A stretch of 64,000 bases of DNA from Rachycentron canadum (GCA_038496675.1 CM076653.1:8927185-8991184), one strand, 5' to 3'; positions 51,901-62,689 are shown, counted from the stretch's first letter. Notes: generated by a model not told the origin, from the sequence alone. Translations and numbers: made by a program.

Positions 51901-53549
51901 ATTACAGTGCTGCTTATTCACTCAGTTTCTGATTTTATTTAATGTGAATCAAAACTGTTTTTAAAATCCCTCTAATAATTTGTTCTTTAAACTGTTACCA
52001 CACAAGTTATTGGTTCACTTTAAATGTGACTTATTCATGGATAATATAAAATGTATGGATATGTTATATATATATATGCTCCTCCTCTGTTTATCTCTCG
52101 CGGGTGCCTCCTTTTTAAAAATATCTATCTGTGAATCTGACCGGGTTAAAATTAAACCAGACCTGTATCAACTGCACCTTTATGTGGAAACTTGTTTGCT
52201 GTGACATTGAGAGTTTCTACAAATATCACAAGAGGATTCTGTATCTGCTCGGCTTTTTTATTTATTTATTTTTTGTTCAAACGTGGCGCACCGCAGCGCG
52301 ACGTGGCATCCTCTGCAGTATGAATGCTTCCTGAGAAACTTATCTTCTGTAGCCTGCTAATTTTTTTTTTTTTTTTATATAAATAAGCAACAGCATGAGA
52401 AGCCCGGGGTAAGAGAGTCAGTGATTCATCAGTCACCATTCTTGTTGTTAATTATGATTTCTATTTTGACATCTGGGAAAGTCTTTGAAGTGCTCGGTGC
52501 TGTTGAGAGCCGGCGAACAGCCTAATGGAGACAGAATTTAAAAACTGTTCTGTGCTTGCCAGTCTCTTCTCTGAGCAATCACCCATGATACCCACCCGTG
52601 GTGAGGCTCCAGAACTGGAGCTGCTGCTGCTGCTGCGAGGAAACAGCCATCCTGAACCTTTTCAGCTAAAATGAAGCTGCTGCAAACTTTTTCACACCGA
52701 TTTTATGGACAGTGTTTTTTTTTTTTTTTTTTTTTGGTTTTTGTTTTTTCCCCAGAAATCCTTTCACAAAATTTCTCGTGACCACCTCCAAGATGGAGAA
52801 CCACAGTTATGGAAAAGTATTAGCCATCTGTGTGGAAAAACCTTTCCTAAGTCTGAGGCAAACACAGCTGATCCCTATGAAAACAGTGATAATGAGGAGG
52901 AGTATTATGGTGGAGTTCCTGTTGTTTGTTGGTGCCTTCACCTCTGTTTGTCAGTGAATAAGTCACTTGTAATGTCAAAGTCGGGAAATAATGAAGCTTA
53001 ACGGTGCCTTGCTACTTTGTTTTACCTCTTCACCTTTAACAAAACAACGAGCCCCCTCCACCACCACCCACCCATCCACCCACCCACCCACCTCTCCCAA
53101 ACAAGAGCATCTCACACTTTCTGTTGATGATGTATGTTTTCCTCTGAACACACACATTTTTACACTCTGGCTTTTTATTCATGAAAAAAAAAAAAAAAAA
53201 AGAAAAAAAAAGAAGAGCAGAACATCAAGGGAACGCCGGCCCAGACTGGCTGGCACATATCTCAGGGTGTTAACAGGTGAGGGTAATTTCCTAAAGGTGC
53301 AGACACCTGGCCTCACCTGGGGTTCACAGTGAGGTCAGGACACCTGTGCTGTTTTATATCTTAACTCCCTGCAGAGGGCTTTTGCTGTTACAGGTGTTCA
53401 CACCCAACATTTATTTATTTCAGATTTCACAGGTGCTCCAGGTTTACACTCAGCAGGAGAAGTGAAGATGCAGTAGAAAGAGCCCAGGTACAGTCGGTTC
53501 GAGAGGAAGAGGCGCGGCAAGCGCGCTGATTTCAATTTTTGCATGGCGA
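51901..53549. other. sequence just beyond satb1 3' end
   Basis: AT-rich. T runs at 52361-52376 and 52717-52734, a CTG run at 52621-52635, CACC-rich sequence at about 53058-53092, and an A-rich tract at 53184-53211. About 52400-52600 is repeat-free with gttgttaattatgatttcta and could be regulatory. No independent gene is visible. The 53.4-53.55 kb part may still belong to the satb1 transcript. Confidence 0.5.
53410..53419 (-). other. candidate distal poly(A) signal of satb1
   Basis: Two overlapping AATAAA hexamers (AATAAATAAA) on the minus strand about 1.9 kb after the stop. Minus-strand sequence beyond it is GT-containing, but no clear downstream element was identified. It would extend the 3' UTR slightly past the drawn boundary. 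Confidence 0.3.
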
Positions 53550-55353
53550 GCTTCTTGCACAAACCTCAAATATATTTACAAGAATAAACAATCAACGATT
53601 CATAAGATGTGATATTTACAGTTATTACAAATAACGTGTTCAGTGACTGCAGCTGAATGAGTCAGTAACTGGAGTTGAGATCTCAGAAGTGGGTTTTAAA
53701 TAAAACAATTCACATTGTTTCATCTTTTGTTTCCAGAGGAGAAAAGAAAAGAAAAAAAAAAAAAAAAAAAAACAAAAAAAAAAAAACTCTGGTGTCAAAA
53801 GAGTCTGGTCAAGTTAATGCCAAGAAATCTGTGGTACAATACAAACAGTTTAATTGTGTAATTAACAATCAATAACCACTTCTAGTTAGAACATTTCTGA
53901 AGAAAGGAACCGAGAAACACTTATAAAACAGTCAGTCGTAACAAAATAACTGGTGTTCTCATTGAAATAAACTCATAAAAAAGAAACACTTTTATACAGA
54001 ATATTTATACAGGAATAGCTTTTTGAATTGGATTGTTAACCAAAGGAAGACACATCGCAGACATCGATTTTCACACAGATTGCATATGTTTTTCTTTCTA
54101 AGGTGTTCTATAGGTTAGTCATTTTACCTAAGCTTATTTGCATGATAGTAAAAATTGCATACAACATTAATCGTGAAGCTTGTAGCATGAGTTGCTCGAC
54201 ATACAGCACTTATTATAGGCAACCTTTAAAGCACATTTCTCCATTTAAAACGTTTAAGACACTTTTTGTTTTTACTGCCCATCGAAATTACATTTATAAA
54301 TAGAAAAAAGATCGGTGGAATTTTTAAAAAAGCGCTACGCAACATAAAACTTTTCAAAAAGTAATTACATCAGAAAACACTGCATGAACTGCAAATAAAT
54401 AATGTCGGACAACATAAACATGGTGGAATTCACATTTCTAACTGTGTGGCAATTCAGAAAGTTACAGTGACAAAGGTTTTGCAAAATAATCTAACATCGG
54501 CAGTGCCGTATAGTACAAGGCATTTGTTGGCATAGTTTCTTTAAGACTGTAATTTTTTTTTTTATTTTTTTTTTTTTTAATTTTTTATTTTTTTTACAGT
54601 TACAATATATGTCTATATATATATTTATATTTCCTCCCTAACAAATATGTAAAGACTGAGCTATTCTTGGAGATGCACCTGGGCTGGGTGATCACGTTCC
54701 AGAGGTTGGAGTGATCCATAATCACTTTATGCGCTTTTTAAAAGAATAACTAATCTGCCAGCAGGCTCCAGACTTGATACCTCATGATTAAGGCCTTGTC
54801 AACCACTTGGTCCTCGATTTCATTTGCTGTTTTTTTTCTCTTTTTTTAAAAAAAAAATCCAGTTAAACATCACATACGTAAACACCTATCAAAGTCCTAG
54901 CAAACTCCAGGGGGGACTTTTTTTCTTTTTAAATATAATCAGTAGCTCAAAAAGATAAAGTAAGTCAGTGTAAAACAACAGACATAGAGTGAGTGCAGTC
55001 AGCAAATATCCACGGCAACATACTTAGAATAATTTTTTTGTGCAGATTATTTAAATGATGCATCAGTCTTTACAGTGAATAATACAAGTTTTACAAAATC
55101 CAAAAAGTAGTACTTGAGTCTGAAATGGGCTTTTCCAGTGTGTGAACACTCACTTCACATAGCCTGTCAGTCTGCAACTGATACAGTATATATAAACACT
55201 CCTCATACAGTCTGTGCGCTGTATTCATTAAAAACACTACTTTTCTTTATTTGCAGTGCGGTGGTTCTGTGTCGGCCAGAGCGTTACATTTAGCACAGTC
55301 ATCAGTCTGTGTGCACAAGAAAACTCTCAGTGTGTATTCAGACGGGGAGAGTC
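53550..55353 (-). other. satb1: probable satb1 3' untranslated region (end not defined)
   Basis: AT-rich, gene-free sequence directly 3' of the satb1 stop. It has few repeats of the transposon type seen elsewhere, as expected for a long vertebrate 3' UTR. Possible poly(A) signals on the minus strand are AATAAA at 55246-55251 (very proximal), AATAAA within an A-rich stretch at 54561-54566 and 54585-54590, ATTAAA at 53849-53854, and overlapping AATAAA copies at 53410-53419. None can be chosen from sequence alone, so the lower boundary is approximate. A G-free, T-dominated tract on the plus strand (about 54550-54596) is transcribed as an A-rich segment. The extent is inferred; the position next to the stop is certain. 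Confidence 0.5.
55246..55251 (-). other. candidate proximal poly(A) signal of satb1
   Basis: Canonical AATAAA on the minus strand about 105 bases after the stop codon. If used it would give an unusually short 3' UTR. It may be chance in AT-rich DNA. Confidence 0.25.
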
Positions 55354-55986
55354 CTACTCCTTGGCCTCATGCTCTGACTCTGACTGGGCGTCTGCGCCTC
55401 GGCCCAGCTGCTCCTCGATCTTGATGGAGAAGATGGTGTTGTTGGTCTGCGTGTTCTCGTCCAGCTCCTTCAGCAGCTCCCCGCTCTCCCTGAAGTCCGT
55501 CAACTCCTCCTCGAAGGCCGGGCTGCTGCCGCTGCTGCTGTTGGTGTTGGTGGTGGCTGCGGTGCTGTTGTTGTTGTTGCTGGGCTCCTTGGACGCCTTG
55601 GCGGGGTGATTGACGTAGAAGCGCTGGTTCTGGAAGAACTTGATGATAGTGAGCTTGGGCAGGTCCAGCTGGGCCGACAGGGTGTGGATGGCCTCCTCGT
55701 CGGGATACAGGCCCACGTCCTGGATGAAGCTCTGCAGGATCCCCAGAGCCTCCAGGGAGATCTTCCCTCCGCCGGTGCGGGACTTGATGCTCCCTCCGCG
55801 GCTGCCCTCGTCCTCCGTCTCGGCTGGGGAAGCAGTGGAGGGTTGGCGTGGCGGCAACCGGGGGCCGGTGGTGGGCTGCTGCTGCTGCAAGGGCTGCTGG
55901 GACAAGTGGGGTTGGGAGGGGTGCTGGAGGGACAGGGAGGGCTGGTGCTGGTGCTGGTGCTGCTGCTGCGACTGGGGCGGCTGAGC
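55354..55986 (-). CDS. satb1: satb1 terminal coding exon (Gln/His linker, homeodomain, acidic C-terminus)
   Basis: This is the last coding exon: 210 codons plus a TAG stop at 55354-55356. The acceptor on the minus strand is a T-rich tract, then cccactgcag before gct-cag. It joins the previous exon in phase, giving EQLQ|AQPPQ. Residues counted from the exon start: 1-40 Gln/His/Pro-rich; 41-60 GPRLPPRQP...ASPAETEDE, matching a stretch I know from SATB1; 75 to about 133 the homeodomain (KISLEALGILQSF, QDVGLYPDEEAI, LSAQLDLPK). FFQNQR at 117-122 has Phe where classical homeodomains have Trp, as is known for the SATB family. Residues 134-156 are Asn/Ser/Thr-rich. Residues 157-210 are acidic, with GELLKELDENTQ and IFSIKIEEQL. 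The QDVGLYPDEEAI form and the FS-K-EE tail match SATB1 better than SATB2. It is unusual that the basic arm before the homeodomain reads SIKSRTGGGKIS instead of the Arg/Lys-rich mammalian arm, and that the Asn-rich linker seems lineage-specific. Confidence 0.95.
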   Translation of the reverse strand, partial: AQPPQSQQQHQHQHQPSLSLQHPSQPHLSQQPLQQQQPTTGPRLPPRQPSTASPAETEDEGSRGGSIKSRTGGGKISLEALGILQSFIQDVGLYPDEEAIHTLSAQLDLPKLTIIKFFQNQRFYVNHPAKASKEPSNNNNSTAATTNTNSSSGSSPAFEEELTDFRESGELLKELDENTQTNNTIFSIKIEEQLGRGADAQSESEHEAKE

Positions 55987-57811
55987 CTGCAGTGGGAAAA
56001 AAAAGGGGAAGAGAAAGCAGACGGGGATGTTATCAGTGAACACTTATCGGCGCCTTAATAAGGCCTTTCATTAAAATCAATTGAGTTGTGAGGAAAAATG
56101 GGCCCACTGTGTATAGAACAGGCACTTGGTTGGAGGAATTTTCCATGTAATATCTCATTGAATGTAATCAGTTCTGCAGATATTACTTTTTTTTCCCCTT
56201 TTTTGGTGGTGGGAGATTGTGTCTCTCATTGTGGGGGTAGAGGCATCAGCAACACACACATACAGCCACACGCATGAACTCAAAAGACATAACACAGTGG
56301 GAATTCACAGGGAAACTGGCCTCTCTATTATAGCCTCTGCTGCTTATCAGGCTCTATTGCCAGGCAGTGATAAACAAGCTCCCTGTGCACAATTCACGTT
56401 GCGATGGTCTGGCTGATTTGCCGCAGTGTGAGAATGCTATCGATGGCTTTCACTCTGCCGTCAGAATCCCGTTAGTGTAAACACATGACACATTACTCGT
56501 AAAATGTCTCATTGTGTGGTTGGAGAGGGAGTGAGTGGGCAACTCGTGGTCCCCATTGACCCTGCAAAATGGGTGCTCTTTTATTTTCATTTCTGAGTCA
56601 GACACTGTCGAATAGGTGTTTCATAATGAAGTTTGCAAAACAGCACTTTGCAGGGACTCTGTTTGGCAGCTGCATAAATGCACCCAAAGATGTGATTTTA
56701 CAGTACCAATATACTGAGCTATGATAGTTCTTGTTGAGCAAATGCGAGCTAATTTGGCTAATGTGTCGCGTTACTGAAGGACAGACAAAATATTTTAACA
56801 CTGGTCTCTTATGGACAATGTAAAATGCACCATTAAATCCGAAAACAAAAATTATATTTTATTTATCTACAGCCATTTCTGTTTGTATGCACAAAATTCC
56901 ATATCTGCTGCAGAAATTGATTTGTAAAAGAAATCCTATTACCTTATTTATATCTAGTAAATGGCAGCCTTTGTGAAACACTGGCCATGTCTCCAAGTAA
57001 CCAAATAACTAATCAAACATTCAGCTGTGGCTCAGACTTTTAATAGAAGTATTATTGTACTTCATTAAGATATTTCGACCGTTAACCGAGCCTGTGTGTT
57101 ATTTTCTATTCATCTGCCAGATGTCTCTTATAAAGCAGCTTTGTGAAATAAGTTCAGGCTAATGATATCGTTCCAGCTCGCGCTCAAAAGTAGGAACTTT
57201 TAAGTGTTGCTGTGTTTCTAATTAACAAGAATTCATAAAAATTCCTAAGCGTTGTTTATTACAAATTCCTTGAAAATTAGTTCAGATTAAACGAAAGGGG
57301 GGGAAATTATGTTCTTTTACTTATTTGTTTTTGATAGAGCACTTTGGTAAAAGTGGGGAAATATGCACAACCTCAGTGAGCAGATCAGGGGGAGTGTTTC
57401 TGTGTCTCACATGTACCCAGGGTGTATATGTATTTTTCCATTTTCACTGATTATTTTCTCGACTGATCGATTAACAATTTAGTCAGAAAACAGTGAGGAA
57501 TGCTGAACAGAATATCTGACGTCCTCAGATTGTTTGTTTTGTCCGAACAAAGGTCCAAAACCCGAATATGTTCAGTTGACCTGTCACTTCAGACAAGAGG
57601 AAAGCAGCAAATCTCACAAAGATTTGAGAAGCTGAAACAAGATAATGTGACTTTTTTTTCTTGAAAAATAAAAACAAAACTGTAACTGCAATTTGTGCAC
57701 TTCATTGAAAGTCACACACAGACACACAAATCTACATTATGGTTTGTAAAACTTCCAAACAGAGACAGTGAGGCTCGATGCCTTGCCCAACGGCTCGCCG
57801 TCAGGACTCAC
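55987..57811 (-). other. satb1: satb1 last intron (1825 bases)
   Basis: A phase-0 intron bounded by gtgagt (complement of 57806-57811) and tgcag (ending at 55987). Its 3' end on the minus strand has a pyrimidine-rich tract, ctttctcttcccc then a T run. About 56040-57400 is non-repetitive and AT-rich, with one small inverted repeat (gcctta/taaggc) near 56052. About 57437-57680 is a copy of a teleost interspersed repeat, annotated separately. No further exon is visible inside. Confidence 0.9.
57437..57680 (+). repeat. teleost interspersed repeat, family B, copy 2 (satb1 last intron)
   Basis: Contains the diagnostic start gattattttctcgactgatc and an internal segment with tgacgtcctcagattgtttg and gagaagctgaaacaagataa. 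It resembles the copies at 25612-25819 (same strand) and, inverted, 58997-59191 and 61935-62017. I recognise the family from many fish genomic sequences (ends rich in ATCGATTAATCG-like motifs) but cannot name it with certainty. It is non-coding and decayed. Confidence 0.6.
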
Positions 57812-58018
57812 CTGTAGCTGCTCTGTAGAAACGTGCATCAAGTGCGTCGGCCGCTCGTTGTGGTGCTGCTGCCCGGCGCTGCTCTCCTGCTCGTAGATGG
57901 CGTCGCGTTCGGCCTGCGAGAGGCTCAGGAAGCGTCGGATCATGGAGAGGTTCTCCCAGAGCGTCCGGTTCTCCGGGGACGGGTCCTCCTTCCAGCGAAG
58001 CAGCTCGCACAGCCAGCC
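57812..58018 (-). CDS. satb1: satb1 penultimate coding exon (second half of CUT domain 2)
   Basis: This internal exon of 69 codons starts and ends on codon boundaries. On the minus strand the acceptor reads ctgcag before ggc-tgg and the donor reads ctacag|gtgagt, both strong vertebrate consensus. The peptide opens GWLCELLRWKEDPSPENR, continues LWENLSMIRRFLSL and AERDAIYEQES, and ends HVSTEQLQ. From knowledge of the family, this is the distal half of the second CUT repeat of SATB1 and the start of the linker to the homeodomain. CUT domains bind AT-rich DNA with the homeodomain. SATB1 is a nuclear protein that anchors chromatin loops at base-unpairing AT-rich DNA. The first half of CUT2 should be in the next exon upstream, which is not in the window. 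The reading frame runs past the donor to a stop at 57737, which is intronic. Linker residues SSAGQQHHNERPTHLMHVSTEQ resemble the His-rich linker of mammalian SATB1, favouring satb1 over satb2. The teleost a/b paralogue cannot be decided here. Confidence 0.95.
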
Positions 58019-58035
58019 CTGCAGGGAGGGAGGGG

Positions 58036-58039
<4 letters not shown>

Positions 58040-58066
<27 letters not shown>
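58040..58066 (+). repeat. (AG)n microsatellite = (CT)n tract at the satb1 splice acceptor
   Basis: About 13 AG units on the plus strand. On the minus strand this is a CT tract beginning 22 bases upstream of the exon, followed by ccccctccctccctgcag. The microsatellite makes up most of the polypyrimidine tract of the acceptor. Confidence 0.9.
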
Positions 58067-58072
<6 letters not shown>

Positions 58073-58996
58073 AGTGGGTCAGTAAAACATGGTCTTCAGA
58101 CTCTGATGTGCACAGGTCAAAGAGTGAATTATGGATTGTTTCACTTTGCTGCCACTATGATCTTTCACCAGACAGTATGGAAACTGGTTCATACAGTCAA
58201 CCAGTCTTTCCTTGAGATTATTACACCTGCTTCTGTTAAAATAGACAGTAAGATAAAAAAAAAAAAAACTTGCTCCTCAGCGAAGCTTCAAAGTCCTGTG
58301 ATGAAAACTATCCAGTGATTTAGGTGATCGAAAAGAATTAAAATATATTGTTGTGCAAAAACATTTTTGCTGCACTAAAACACTATCGAAAACTAAAACC
58401 ACACACACTTAACAACCCCATCATCCCACCATAGCTGCACCTGCAGTCAGCGGGTTTCTCCGACACAGCTGAAGACGAAGATGTGAATCAGCCAAGGTCA
58501 AGCAAACGCAGCAGGAAGGAACTATTTAACGTGACGAGAAACACACACTCGCATATTGAGAAGCACCCTTGGGAGGAGGCAAGTGACTCCCGTGTTTGAA
58601 ACATTCCAGCAGAGGGCCATGAAAGACAGAGCTGAGGAAGAGGATGGGGAGGAAACTACAACCTGAACCGCTTCATGTGAGAAAGATAATGCGCACAACA
58701 GGAGTGATCTGGACACACAAGTCTGATTCATTACTGACAGAACAAGAATGATGAGCTAGTTTTATACTTTATGTGCGACAACTAAATCAAAACATCGTTA
58801 TATGATAACGTTGTTTTTTAAAGCAACAATCCAGAAAAATTATGTTTAAAATAATTGGGAGTTCAATGAGTTTTTGTTTTACATCTTAAATGTTTCTTCA
58901 GTCTAAATTTGATTTGGCCTTTATGACACAGTTATATATCAAGATGAGAAGGTATTTATATATTATATATAAAAAATATAAGATTTGAAGGACAGA

Positions 58997-59191
58997 GTTG
59001 AAATTTAGTGGATTAATCAAAATGAGTTGATTGACAGATAATTATTTGTGCAAAAATCCTGAACATTGTCTGGTTCCTGCTGCTCAGATGTGAGGATTTT
59101 GTGCTATTATTTGTTAAATTAAAAAGAAAGCATCTGTAATGATGGACAGATTAATCAGTGATGAAAATGGCTGTTGCTTGCATCCCTTGAT
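58997..59191 (-). repeat. teleost interspersed repeat, family B, copy 3 (satb1 intron)
   Basis: Inverted relative to the 57.4 kb copy. It starts near gtggattaatc...gttgattgacagataatta, has tggttcctgctgctcagatg in the middle, and ends gacagattaatcagtgatga. Both ends match the family. It is internally shortened and diverged. Confidence 0.55.
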
Positions 59192-59667
59192 TTAAACTAT
59201 ATGGCCTCTTTTTCCTATATTTCTGTGCTTGACTTACTTTTCAAGATTTTAGTTTAAGAACAGAGTCAAAAGAGTATTGAGACATTAGAGGTATTGAATC
59301 AACACAGTAAACAGAAACTTCTCACAATTGCAGTGATTCAAATGTGTGTCTTTTTTTCAAGGCTGCACAGACAGAAGGACCCTGCAGGGGATGAGTGACG
59401 TGGTCACCCAGGCTCAGACATGACGAACCAAACCTCAGCAGGCCTATTTGTGAGGGTGTCAGTAAGAATGAAAGGAAATAACACACTGTAGAGCTGTGTA
59501 GGAGAGTGAAGAGGAGTGTGTGGGGGGGCGGTGAGGTGGGATGAAGCTGTAGTGAAGCTACAACAGAGCTGTAAAGGGACAAGAGTGGATGAAGAAGGAG
59601 GGACGACTGGGGAGTGTGAGCAGCACGGAGGAAACCCAGCGTCAAAGAGAAGCAGTGAAGTGTGTGA

Positions 59668-59689
59668 GTGTGTGTGTGTGTGTGTGTGT
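59668..59689 (+). repeat. (TG)11 microsatellite (satb1 intron)
   Basis: Uninterrupted TG dinucleotides. Confidence 0.9.
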
Positions 59690-59949
59690 TACAGGGGGGC
59701 TACTCGCTCAGCCGGGTAGTCTATCCTGGCAGAGTGACAGAGCGGCGCTGTAATCTCCCGGCCAGTGCGCGGCAGCACCTTTCATTTCCACAGGATTACA
59801 CCGCGCTGCTGGTCCGCACACAGACACACACACATGCACACACACAGAGGGCAGAGCCACGACGCCACACTGCATGCAAGAGATAACTCAGCAGTTTGGT
59901 TGTCCCCTGTTCCAACTCCTCCCATAAGCCACATCAAACCCAGGAGGGG

Positions 59950-60056
59950 TTTTGGAGGAAGCCGAGAGGGGGAGAACGAGAGAGAGACATAAAGAGAGAG
60001 AAAAAGAGAGAGATAGAGAGAGAGAGACAGGGAAGAGAGTGGGAAGAGGGGGCCAT
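59950..60056 (+). repeat. polypurine (GA-rich) tract (satb1 intron)
   Basis: About 105 bases, almost all purine on the plus strand, mostly GA dinucleotides with G runs at the right end. The open frames here encode Arg/Glu low complexity and are not genes. Confidence 0.85.
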
Positions 60057-61934
60057 AAAGCTAGCAAGCTTGTGTGCCCACCTTGTTCCTTTGCCACGCT
60101 TATTGTTGCGTTTTTAATTTGCATGCAGAGGGATTTGGACGGCGCTCCAGTTGGGCTGTCTGTGGTTTCAGCTGATTCGGTAGTGAGGGAGAACACACAC
60201 ACACACACGACAAAACACAAACACACAAACAGATGCGCACAAACCACCACACACCATCTTGTCAAAGCCAGGGAAACAGTACCCCGGCCCAACGATGGAG
60301 TAATCCAACTCAAACACTCCCCAAACCAGCAGGATTAAACCCAAAGTAGCAGAGCCAATCAAACAAAGGCACGACGTGAACTCCATTTCAATGCCAGGAA
60401 GTCCATTTAATGAAATAAAGTACAGAGAGTTATTAGTTCACAAGTGCGAGTGTGTGTTGGTGTGGCTTTTTACTTTGCTGTGTGTGTTGGATCACTTCTA
60501 CGGTTTCTCAGCTGACATTTAGCTTCTATGTAGAAGGAGGTGTTTTTATGTGATGTATGTCAAACAGCAGTTAGCGCCGCTCCTGGCCGGCACTGAGGAC
60601 AGTGGACAGTCAGCATTTTCCATGGCAGTTTCAAGAGCTTTGTTTGTGTTTGTCTAATTGCATTGCTTCCACAGACCAGCCAGAGGCAGCGGGGGGAGAG
60701 AGAGGTAAGAGAGAGAGATGGTGAGACACAGAAAGAGAGTGAGCACTTTGACTCAATTGTTGTCACCAAACTAAAAAGTGAGATAGCCAACGCACATGAC
60801 TGTAAAACCTAAAGCAGTGTGAACTTAAACACCAGTATTCTTTCTTAGGAATGACTGAATCAACAACATTCCCGCACTCGGCTGATATTACCATACTGTA
60901 GCAAATCTGTTTTCCTCTTTATTGTTTAATGTAATTTGTTGAGGCTCTCCACCGCAGCTGACAAGCACCAACCGCTCTTGATTGGATCATGGAACTTGCT
61001 GCCCCTGCCGCTAAAGTGCTCCAACACAGTCCAGAAAACAAAAATCTAGGGCTCTTCAATGCAGTGTACTCTGTGTTGTGTTGAAGATCATTAAGGGCTC
61101 TCTATAAATAAATAGAACAGGTAGTTCAGCGCTGGACTAGCTGCTGGACAACACAGACCACAGTATATACACTCAGTGTGTTTCACAACGCAGTCAAGAA
61201 ATGTTCTCATGTCTGTTTAACACTTGTAGCTGCAAAATGCTGCAGCAAGAAAGACGATGACTGACTTTATAAACCTACACTCCTACTCTAAACAACAAAA
61301 ACCAATATAACAGATTGCAGACAGCAGCACTTAGACTGTATGGTGAAGTCTCACACCTCTCATCAACCCACTCTACACAAAAACAAACAACAGGCAGCCA
61401 CTTCCTGAAAACAATGTCAGACAAGCGAGTGTCCAGAATGAAGTGACACACAAAGTTAACGGCAGTCTGTTTTAGCAGTGGTCACGATGCTCATGTTGCT
61501 CTGCGTCTGCTGCATGTGTAAGGTGGTTTGTGAACATGTTGGTCACGCAAACTTCAGAAGCAAATAATGTCAAAGAACTTAGTCTTTTTTTCCGGCGTGG
61601 TGGTGAGAAATCACTGAACACACATTTAGACGTGATTGTTTCTCTGTCCTGTGTCGCCCACAGGATTTTAATCTTGGTTTAAACAAAACACGAAGCACCA
61701 CATGACCCTGGGTTCATCAATGTGTTTTATTGAGTTTGATTTATCAGGTCACCTATTGTCTGTTATATAACTGAGGGAGCAGTGGTATAACCTCAAGATG
61801 TCACCTTGGGCTCCGAGACGATGAATCCGTTTCACAGCGACTTTATACAAGAGCTTTCAAACTGAAACGAAACAAGAGTCAAGCCTCCCAAATAAACATC
61901 TTAAAGCATGTTTATAAATGCTTATGGCATTTTT

Positions 61935-62017
61935 AAAAAATTGCTTTAATTAAGCAACTAATCAATTAATTAAGAAAATAATGAGCAGATGAATTTATAA
62001 GCAGAATAATTACATCT
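61935..62017 (-). repeat. teleost interspersed repeat, family B, fragment 4
   Basis: Short fragment with actaatcaattaattaag followed by aaaataatgagcagatgaat, matching the terminal part of the family in inverted orientation. Assignment rests on about 60 bases, so it is tentative. Confidence 0.4.
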
Positions 62018-62689
62018 CTAATTTAGATTAGTATAGTCCACAAAAAGTTTCTTCATCTTAGACGGAGGTTAGCTGCTTTTTAAGGTGAGCTTAAAAACTT
62101 TACTGAGCAAATGATGAACAACAATTTCATTAAAAGTTCAGTAAAACACTTCAGTGCCTGTCATGACAAGGACATTTAAATCACATCTGCAGTGAATGAC
62201 ATTAAGTGTGTTATTGAAATGTTCTATAGACAAAATATTCTACAGCTCCTAATAGGACAGGAAGTCTAACAGTGATAATATTAGTGACATTAATATTAGC
62301 AACTGTCAAGTGCTTTTTTTTTTTTCTTTGCAAAAAAAAAAAAAAAAAAAGCACATTGCTACATGACAGAGTTGTTTATTTGACAGATCATAGCATGACA
62401 TCCCCAAGGAAACTACTCGAGAAACCCGGTGAGGCTGTGCTGGAAATCACATTTACTACGCATTTACATTCACCACACATTTAAGGACCAGAAACAAATG
62501 CCGATAAGCTTTTAAATCGACCTACTGAAGTAAACCAATGCATTTTCCCTACCTAGATTACTGGAGAGGCAGTTTATTTTGATGCTGAAAACACCTCTCA
62601 GTTGAACTCACAGATGCTGCAAACAGGTTCATCGAAGCAATAAGTACCGACAGGCATAGGATTATCTTGCTATGTTGGCACACACCTGT

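Noticed and set aside
55606..56058. 150-codon plus-strand frame over the satb1 last exon
   Set aside because: Antisense shadow of the Gln/His-rich satb1 coding sequence.
55354..58018. Assignment as satb2 instead of satb1
   Set aside because: QDVGLYPDEEAI, the GPRLPPRQP stretch and the FS-K-EE acidic tail fit SATB1 better than SATB2 as I remember them.
57833..58318. 161-codon plus-strand frame over the CUT2 exon
   Set aside because: Antisense shadow of the satb1 exon running into a GA microsatellite and intron.
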